In this document: one piece after another, positions 6,292 to 9,855 of the stretch
How the letters are laid out: every line of letters begins with the position of its first letter
Numbering within the stretch: the first letter of the stretch is position 1
Source of the DNA: Bacillota bacterium
Lineage (GTDB): Bacteria; Bacillota; Clostridia; Lachnospirales; Anaerotignaceae
Assembly: GCA_023413275.1 (NCBI GenBank)
Contig: JAEZPX010000239.1
Location: 1-9,855, forward strand
Length of the DNA stretch: 9,855 bases
Direction: 5' to 3'
The notes under the pieces: generated by a model
Seen by the model: the letters and a program-made list of their open reading frames with translations, nothing else
What the model was told of the DNA's origin: nothing
Database searches by the model: none
Made by a program: the position numbers and the translations under genes

Positions 6292-7144
6292 CTGTTTTTC
6301 CTAATGGTTTTTCAGCCAAAAGCATTGCCGCAAAAATAATTCCGCATCCTAATATGCCTCTCCATCCCATTCTCTCACCGTAAAACAAAACGGAAATGAT
6401 AGCGGCAAAGATAGACTCCGAAGTAATAATAATTGCGGTTTTGTTGGCTGAGGTATATTTTTGCCCCACAGACTGTAATACAAAATAGATCGCTGTACAA
6501 AAGATACCTACATTTAAATAACTTGCTATTGCAAGCCCGTTGAGGGATGGCATGTCCATTCCTGTCACAGCCGTAATCACAAAAGATATTATTGTGACTA
6601 CTAAATGCTCCACCAATGCAATGTTCACAGAGTCACACTCCAGAACAGCCTTTCCCATAAAAGCCATCTGCATGGAAAAAGCCACCGCCGCGCCAAAGGA
6701 TAAAACAGCACCAATATCCAGTTTAAAATCCACCGTTACCGAAAGAAGTGCCACACCAAACAGTGTTAAAAAGGCTGCCAAAAAGCCACTTGGTAAGGGC
6801 TTTTGGCGAAAAGCCACCCAACAAATAAATGGAACGATAGCGGCCTGGGTGTTACATAAAAAAGCGTTGACAGATGGCGTTGTATATTGAAGCCCCACAG
6901 TCAAAAGCACAAAGGTTGCCGCCAGCAGCACACCTAAAATACCGCCCATTTTCCATTCTTTCTTGGTAATCTGAAAATACCTCTTAAAATATATCACGCT
7001 TAAGCAAACCGTTGCGATTAAAAATCTGCCTAACATCACCTGATATGGCGTATAGCCCCAATCCAAAAGATATTTCACACCAATGAAACCCCCGCCGCCA
7101 AGTATGGCGGCGATGAGAAGCATCCAATCCCCTTTATTTCTCAT
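6266..7144 (-). CDS. DMT-superfamily (EamA) membrane transporter
   Basis: The 292-residue product is almost entirely hydrophobic, with about ten predicted membrane helices in two EamA halves. The first half starts GDWMLLIAAILGGGGFIGVKYL. The second, from about residue 150, includes VALLSV, AFSMQMAFMGKAVLE and AIISVLFYGERMGWRGILG, the typical closing helix pair. EamA/DMT proteins are inner-membrane carriers for metabolites, amino acids or drugs; the substrate cannot be read from sequence. The ATG at 7142-7144 overlaps the cinA end by 11 bp and has only a weak upstream AGAAAG. A second ATG seven codons in (7121-7123) has GGGG 5 nt before it and is a real alternative start. Translation is probably coupled to cinA. 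The gene has no terminator; its 3' end carries the recA promoter. Confidence 0.88.
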   Translation of the reverse strand: MRNKGDWMLLIAAILGGGGFIGVKYLLDWGYTPYQVMLGRFLIATVCLSVIYFKRYFQITKKEWKMGGILGVLLAATFVLLTVGLQYTTPSVNAFLCNTQAAIVPFICWVAFRQKPLPSGFLAAFLTLFGVALLSVTVDFKLDIGAVLSFGAAVAFSMQMAFMGKAVLECDSVNIALVEHLVVTIISFVITAVTGMDMPSLNGLAIASYLNVGIFCTAIYFVLQSVGQKYTSANKTAIIITSESIFAAIISVLFYGERMGWRGILGCGIIFAAMLLAEKPLGKTVDTEEKIS

Positions 7145-8375
7145 ATTGCAACTTTCTGCGCAACCAATCCAAAGCTTGGAAGGTCGCCCGCTCTCTGATT
7201 TTATTTCTATTCCCCGCAAAATGGAACTCTCTGGCTTCAACGGCTCCATTGTTATAAATACCGATATAAACCAAACCCACAGGCTTCTCGTCCGTTCCGC
7301 CATCAGGCCCTGCCACACCTGTGGTGGCAATGCCAATCGATGCGCCTGAGGTTCTGGCAATACCTTCCGCCATTTCTTTCGCAGTTTCTTGGCTTACAGC
7401 GCCGAACTTTTCAAGGGTCTGGGCAGAAACCCCTAAACGCTTCATTTTTGCCTCATTGGTATAGGTTACGCATCCCTCCAAGAATACTTCCGAAATACCG
7501 GGAAAGCGTACCAATTGTGAGGAAATTTCTCCACCGGTGCAAGATTCCGCAACGGCAATTGTCTTTTTTTGCGCTAGCAAAAGCTTTGCAACTTCAGTTT
7601 CCATGTTTGTTTCGCCCTCAGCATAAACAGATTTCCCCAGACGCTCTTTTAATGCTGCCGCCACGGGGTCAATCAAGCGGTTTGCCTCCTCTTCGTCCTT
7701 TGCCTTAGCAGTAATGCGCAAAAGGGCTTCACCTTCCTTGGCATAGGGGGCTATGGTGGGGTTTGTTTGGGCATCTATTAGGTCTTTAACCATTTCCTCC
7801 ATAGCGCTTTCTCCAACACTAGCTACCCGCAGAATTCTGGAAATAAAGGTACACGCTTGTTTTTTTGCCAAATAAGGCTTTGCCTGATTTTCAAACATTG
7901 GCACTACCTCTTTTGGAGGACCAGGTAACATTATGATAATTTTTTCATCTTTTTCTATGATAATGCCCGGTGCGGTTCCGTTGGCGTTATACATAACTAC
8001 GCTATTATGTTCAGGAACAAATGCTTGTTTTTTATTGTTTTCAGTCATTGTTCTGCCAATACGGTCAAAGAAAACCTGAATTTGAGCCAATGCCTTTTCA
8101 TCCAAAACAAGGGGTTCATCAAAATATTTTGCCGCTGTTTCCTTTGTCAAATCATCCTCTGTGGGGCCTAGACCTCCTGTGGTAATCACCAAATCCGCTC
8201 TTGAAAAGGCGTGATACAGGGTTTCTTCCAATCTTTTCGGGTTATCCCCCACCACCGTTTGGTAGTATACCTCAATCCCCAGTGCCGCCAGTTCCTTGGC
8301 TAAGTATTGGGCATTGGTATTTAAAATATCTCCAAGCAATAGTTCTGTACCTACTGCCAAAATTTCTGCCTTCAT
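7134..8375 (-). CDS. cinA: CinA family protein, full length (MoCF-like domain plus NMN amidohydrolase domain)
   Basis: CinA links pyridine-nucleotide salvage to competence and recombination loci. Its N-terminal half is a molybdopterin-binding-like fold with ADP-ribose pyrophosphatase activity in characterised members; the C-terminal half is a PncC-type nicotinamide-mononucleotide deamidase. The 413-residue product shows both. The N-terminal half has VGTELLLGDILNTN (8-21), TTGGLGPTEDDLT (65-77), NGTAPG (132-137) and LPGPPKEV (150-157). The C-terminal half has AVAESCTGGEIS (274-285), VTYTNEAK (303-310) and ATTGVAGPDGGT (350-361). The ATG at 8373-8375 is preferred over an in-frame start ten codons upstream because AAGGAGG (8382-8388) lies 6 nt before it and the family starts at MKAEI-type sequence. 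It has its own promoter and overlaps the transporter gene. cinA next to recA is widespread, including the competence-induced pair in streptococci. Confidence 0.96.
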   Translation of the reverse strand: MKAEILAVGTELLLGDILNTNAQYLAKELAALGIEVYYQTVVGDNPKRLEETLYHAFSRADLVITTGGLGPTEDDLTKETAAKYFDEPLVLDEKALAQIQVFFDRIGRTMTENNKKQAFVPEHNSVVMYNANGTAPGIIIEKDEKIIIMLPGPPKEVVPMFENQAKPYLAKKQACTFISRILRVASVGESAMEEMVKDLIDAQTNPTIAPYAKEGEALLRITAKAKDEEEANRLIDPVAAALKERLGKSVYAEGETNMETEVAKLLLAQKKTIAVAESCTGGEISSQLVRFPGISEVFLEGCVTYTNEAKMKRLGVSAQTLEKFGAVSQETAKEMAEGIARTSGASIGIATTGVAGPDGGTDEKPVGLVYIGIYNNGAVEAREFHFAGNRNKIRERATFQALDWLRRKLQYEK

Positions 8376-8399
8376 GTTACGCCTCCTTATCTTATGTCT

Positions 8400-8412
8400 G
8401 AACATTCTGTTC
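8400..8412. promoter_or_regulatory. LexA-like inverted repeat at the cinA start site (weak candidate)
   Basis: GAACA-N3-TGTTC is a perfect 5-bp inverted repeat covering the predicted cinA start, in the same place as the LexA box of recA. Its GAAC and GTTC halves are 5 bp apart, not the 4 bp of a normal LexA box, so ordinary LexA binding is doubtful. It may be a decayed SOS operator or a site for another dimeric regulator. Confidence 0.3.
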
Positions 8413-8414
8413 CT

Positions 8415-8443
8415 ATTGTATTCTTTTTATGGGAAATTTCCAA
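8415..8443 (-). promoter_or_regulatory. sigma-A promoter of cinA
   Basis: On the minus strand TTGGAA (8438-8443) and TACAAT (8415-8420) are separated by 17 bp, with a predicted start near 8408 and a 5' UTR of about 33 nt carrying AAGGAGG. It lies just after the terminator at 8458-8483, so cinA starts a new transcription unit. Confidence 0.75.
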
Positions 8444-8456
8444 GTCTTTTTGGAAA
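8437..8456. promoter_or_regulatory. inverted repeat over the cinA -35 box (possible operator)
   Basis: TTTCCAA-N6-TTGGAAA is a perfect 7-bp inverted repeat (8437-8443 and 8450-8456). Its first arm covers the cinA -35 box. A second, overlapping 10-bp palindrome, GGAAATTTCC, lies at 8432-8441. The site could bind a dimeric repressor or activator; no regulator is encoded nearby. Confidence 0.3.
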
Positions 8457-8457
8457 G

Positions 8458-8483
8458 AAAAAAAGAGCAATTCTGCTCTTTTT
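8458..8483. terminator. intrinsic terminator between pgsA and cinA
   Basis: AAAAAGAGCA (8460-8469) and TGCTCTTTTT (8474-8483) form a perfect stem with a 4-nt loop. The minus strand has seven T residues after the GC part of the stem (8458-8464), and the plus strand has five, so it could work both ways. It lies upstream of the cinA promoter and would end transcripts arriving from rimO-pgsA or from the hairpin-rich stretch at 8484-8769. Confidence 0.75.
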
Positions 8484-8733
8484 CGTTGAAACCTTGGGCA
8501 TTACCAAAACCCCCTTGCTTTTTGAGAAAAGCAAGACCAAAAACTTTTATAAACTGCATTCTTCAGTTTTACTAACAAATAACACTTTTTATGTAACGGA
8601 AGGTAGGGAAACAAAAAGTTTCCCTACCTTAATCCCCATGATGGGCTTGTTCAATCCGACGCAAACAGAGAGTTTCAAGACCAATTGGTGGCAGAAGCTC
8701 ATCTGTTTGCCTCTGAAAACTTCAGAATAGCTC
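8484..8733. other. hairpin-rich intergenic segment (possible structured RNA or decayed repeat element)
   Basis: I find no credible gene in this stretch, but it holds a series of near-perfect inverted repeats. CTTGCTTTT / AAAAGCAAG (8514-8522, 8527-8535) has 9 bp. AAACTG / CAGTTT (8551-8556, 8564-8569) has 6 bp. AAGGTAGGGAAAC / GTTTCCCTACCTT (8600-8612, 8618-8630) has 13 bp with a 5-nt loop. GCAAACAGA / TCTGTTTGC (8661-8669, 8702-8710) has 9 bp, continued inward by GAG/CTC and TTTC/GAAG. TCTGAA / TTCAGA (8712-8717, 8721-8726) has 6 bp. None has a T run directly after it. The inner U-G pair of the fourth stem exists only on plus-strand RNA. The segment might be a small RNA, a structured 3' UTR of pgsA, or a palindromic intergenic repeat; the sequence alone does not decide. 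Confidence 0.45.
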
Positions 8734-8753
8734 GAAAAAACTGATTTTTTTTC
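8734..8753. terminator. weak AT-only hairpin after pgsA
   Basis: GAAAAAA (8734-8740) and TTTTTTC (8747-8753) can pair around a 6-nt loop, flanked by CTC and GAG with a bulge. With almost no G-C pairs it is a poor terminator, but it lies 17 bp after the pgsA stop, where one would be expected. Confidence 0.3.
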
Positions 8754-8769
8754 AAAGAGTGTTGACTTT

Positions 8770-9309
8770 TTATCCCTTTAAAACCTGCTTGTTTTTTACA
8801 ATGTAATCCACTCCAGAAAGGATCGTGAAAAATACCGCTAAACCAACCAAAAGCATTTCAATCATAGAAATACCCGGAAAGGGTAAATTCAACAATACCA
8901 CAATAATCATAATCATTTGCACTGTGGTTTTTACCTTTCCCCACCAGCTTGCCGCCATGACAATTTTAGCCTCCATGGCAAGGGTGCGAAAGCCTGTAAT
9001 TGCAAACTCCCTTGCTAAAATAATGATAACTACCCAACTTGCCAAATCTCCCAACTGCACCATGGAAACAAGTGCGGCCATCACCAAAAGCTTATCCGCC
9101 AAGGGATCCATAAACTTACCGAAATTACTAACTAAATTCCATTTTCTCGCAAGGTATCCGTCCAAAAAATCCGTTAGAGAGGCAACAATAAAAATTGCAA
9201 CGGCAATATAACGATTTATCGGTGCAGGCACCAAAAACAGTACCAAAAGGAATACGGGAATCAAAATTACCCGAAGCAGTGTCAGTTTATTCGGCAGATT
9301 CATCTGCAT
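8770..9309 (-). CDS. pgsA: CDP-diacylglycerol-glycerol-3-phosphate 3-phosphatidyltransferase
   Basis: PgsA is an integral membrane enzyme that joins CDP-diacylglycerol and glycerol-3-phosphate to form phosphatidylglycerophosphate, the precursor of phosphatidylglycerol and cardiolipin. The 179-residue product has the complete CDP-alcohol phosphotransferase signature with correct spacing: D47, D50-G51, A54-R55, G64, D68 and D72. The start NLPNKLTLLRVILIP is typical, and about six hydrophobic segments span the rest. The ATG at 9307-9309 overlaps rimO by 23 bp, with GGGAGA about 8 nt upstream. An ATG two codons later is possible but has a worse spacer. Overlap with rimO implies translational coupling. 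Residues and length are normal. Confidence 0.95.
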   Translation of the reverse strand: MQMNLPNKLTLLRVILIPVFLLVLFLVPAPINRYIAVAIFIVASLTDFLDGYLARKWNLVSNFGKFMDPLADKLLVMAALVSMVQLGDLASWVVIIILAREFAITGFRTLAMEAKIVMAASWWGKVKTTVQMIMIIVVLLNLPFPGISMIEMLLVGLAVFFTILSGVDYIVKNKQVLKG

Positions 9310-9855
9310 AAATTACATCTCCCATCAAATCATAGTCTCCGGCTTCTCGGATTCTTGCTGTTACAAAATCTCCGGAGTATAGTTCCTCTTGGGCGGTTAA
9401 AAACACCAGCCCGTCAATATCCGGCGCATCTCTGCGGGTTCGTCCGCAATAAATACTCTCTTCGGGCAACTTGCCCTCCACCAAAACCTGTACCACCTTA
9501 CCAACTTCCTTTTCACAGAGGGACGCAGCAATATTTTTTTGAATATCCAAAATGGTTTCTTTTCTGGCTTCTTTCAAATCTTCATCAATCTGATTTTCCA
9601 TGATTGCCGCCGCTGTACCTTCTTCCTGAGAGTAGGAAAATACACCCAAACGGTCAAAACGCAGTTCTTCCACAAAACCAACCAAGTCTTGAAATTCCTC
9701 TTCTGTTTCACCAGGGAATCCCACAATCAGCGTCGTACGAATGGCAATATCGGGCATCGCCCCACGCAATGCCGCTACCTTTTCTTTGATTAAGGCTTGG
9801 TTGCTCTTTCTTCCCATGCGCTTTAACACAGCATCGTTCCCATGCTGAATGGGCA
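9287..9855 (-). CDS. rimO: ribosomal protein S12 methylthiotransferase RimO, C-terminal part (partial)
   Basis: RimO is a radical-SAM enzyme with two iron-sulfur clusters that methylthiolates the conserved aspartate of ribosomal protein S12. The window holds about 189 codons of the 3' end; the cluster-binding cysteines lie outside. The visible part starts PIQHGNDAVLKRMGR, the conserved late radical-SAM segment. It continues with RTTLIVGFPGETEEEFQDL and RFDRLGVFSYSQEEGTAAA, and ends in a TRAM-like domain with GRTRRDAPDIDGLVF. The YSQEEGT and RRDAPDIDG motifs favour RimO over the related tRNA enzymes MiaB and MtaB. The frame is open to the window edge. The stop overlaps the start of pgsA, a common pairing in Clostridia. 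Confidence 0.93.
   Translation of the reverse strand, partial: PIQHGNDAVLKRMGRKSNQALIKEKVAALRGAMPDIAIRTTLIVGFPGETEEEFQDLVGFVEELRFDRLGVFSYSQEEGTAAAIMENQIDEDLKEARKETILDIQKNIAASLCEKEVGKVVQVLVEGKLPEESIYCGRTRRDAPDIDGLVFLTAQEELYSGDFVTARIREAGDYDLMGDVIYADESAE

Noticed and set aside
8373..8405. CinA starting ten codons further upstream (MFRHKIRRRN extension)
   Set aside because: The inner ATG has an ideal AAGGAGG site and matches the family start. The upstream codon would lie at the predicted transcription start.
8400..8412. A true LexA box at cinA
   Set aside because: The half-sites GAAC and GTTC are 5 bp apart, whereas LexA needs 4 bp. It is kept only as a weak unknown operator.
8600..8630. The 13-bp perfect hairpin read as an intrinsic terminator
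   Set aside because: Neither strand has a T run directly after the stem, and the true terminator with T runs is at 8458-8483.
8296..8730. Plus-strand open frame of 144 codons across the cinA start and the hairpin region
   Set aside because: It runs through the cinA 5' end, its promoter, a terminator and several perfect inverted repeats, and has no recognisable motif. It is a by-product of the structure-rich gap.
8484..8769. 6S RNA, SRP RNA, tmRNA or RNase P RNA in the pgsA-cinA gap
   Set aside because: I could not find the long closing stem and central bubble of 6S RNA, the conserved SRP apical loop, a tRNA-like end, or RNase P core motifs. The structure is a row of separate local hairpins.

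Overview
The window is a chromosomal housekeeping segment of a low-GC, Gram-positive anaerobe-type bacterium. Three things point to Bacillota, class Clostridia: an L27 ribosomal protein with a cleavable N-terminal extension next to the Prp protease gene; the order rimO-pgsA-cinA-recA-recX; and strong AGGAGG-type ribosome binding sites with TTGACA/TATAAT promoters. A Lachnospirales-like genus is plausible, but I cannot fix it from this sequence. Every gene I accept lies on the minus strand, so transcription runs from high to low coordinates.

Layout in transcription order. (1) The 3' part of rimO (cut by the window edge) overlaps pgsA. (2) A gene-free stretch of about 400 bp (8376-8769) is packed with perfect hairpins and ends in an intrinsic terminator; the cinA promoter follows. 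(3) cinA overlaps a DMT/EamA transporter gene, whose last codons contain the -35 and -10 boxes of a strong recA promoter. A LexA-type box covers the predicted recA start site, and recA begins with a TTG codon. (4) A strong terminator follows recA. recX has its own extended -10 promoter and is followed 14 bp later by a gene for a 923-residue, all-TPR protein. (5) A TTGACA/TACTAT promoter abuts the TPR stop codon and drives rplU-prp-rpmA behind a structured leader that fits the ribosomal L21 leader family. A terminator follows rpmA. (6) A 264-bp gap with a possible 51-codon ORF leads to the start of obg, which runs off the window.

How the genes relate. RecA and RecX are effector and modulator of homologous recombination and SOS; CinA is a frequent recA neighbour. 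rplU, prp and rpmA form the classic Bacillota unit in which Prp removes the L27 extension before ribosome assembly; the ribosome-associated GTPase Obg follows. RimO modifies ribosomal protein S12 and PgsA makes phosphatidylglycerophosphate. The least explained parts are the giant TPR protein in the recX unit, the hairpin cluster between pgsA and cinA, and the small ORF before obg. I found no mobile element, CRISPR array, tRNA or rRNA.
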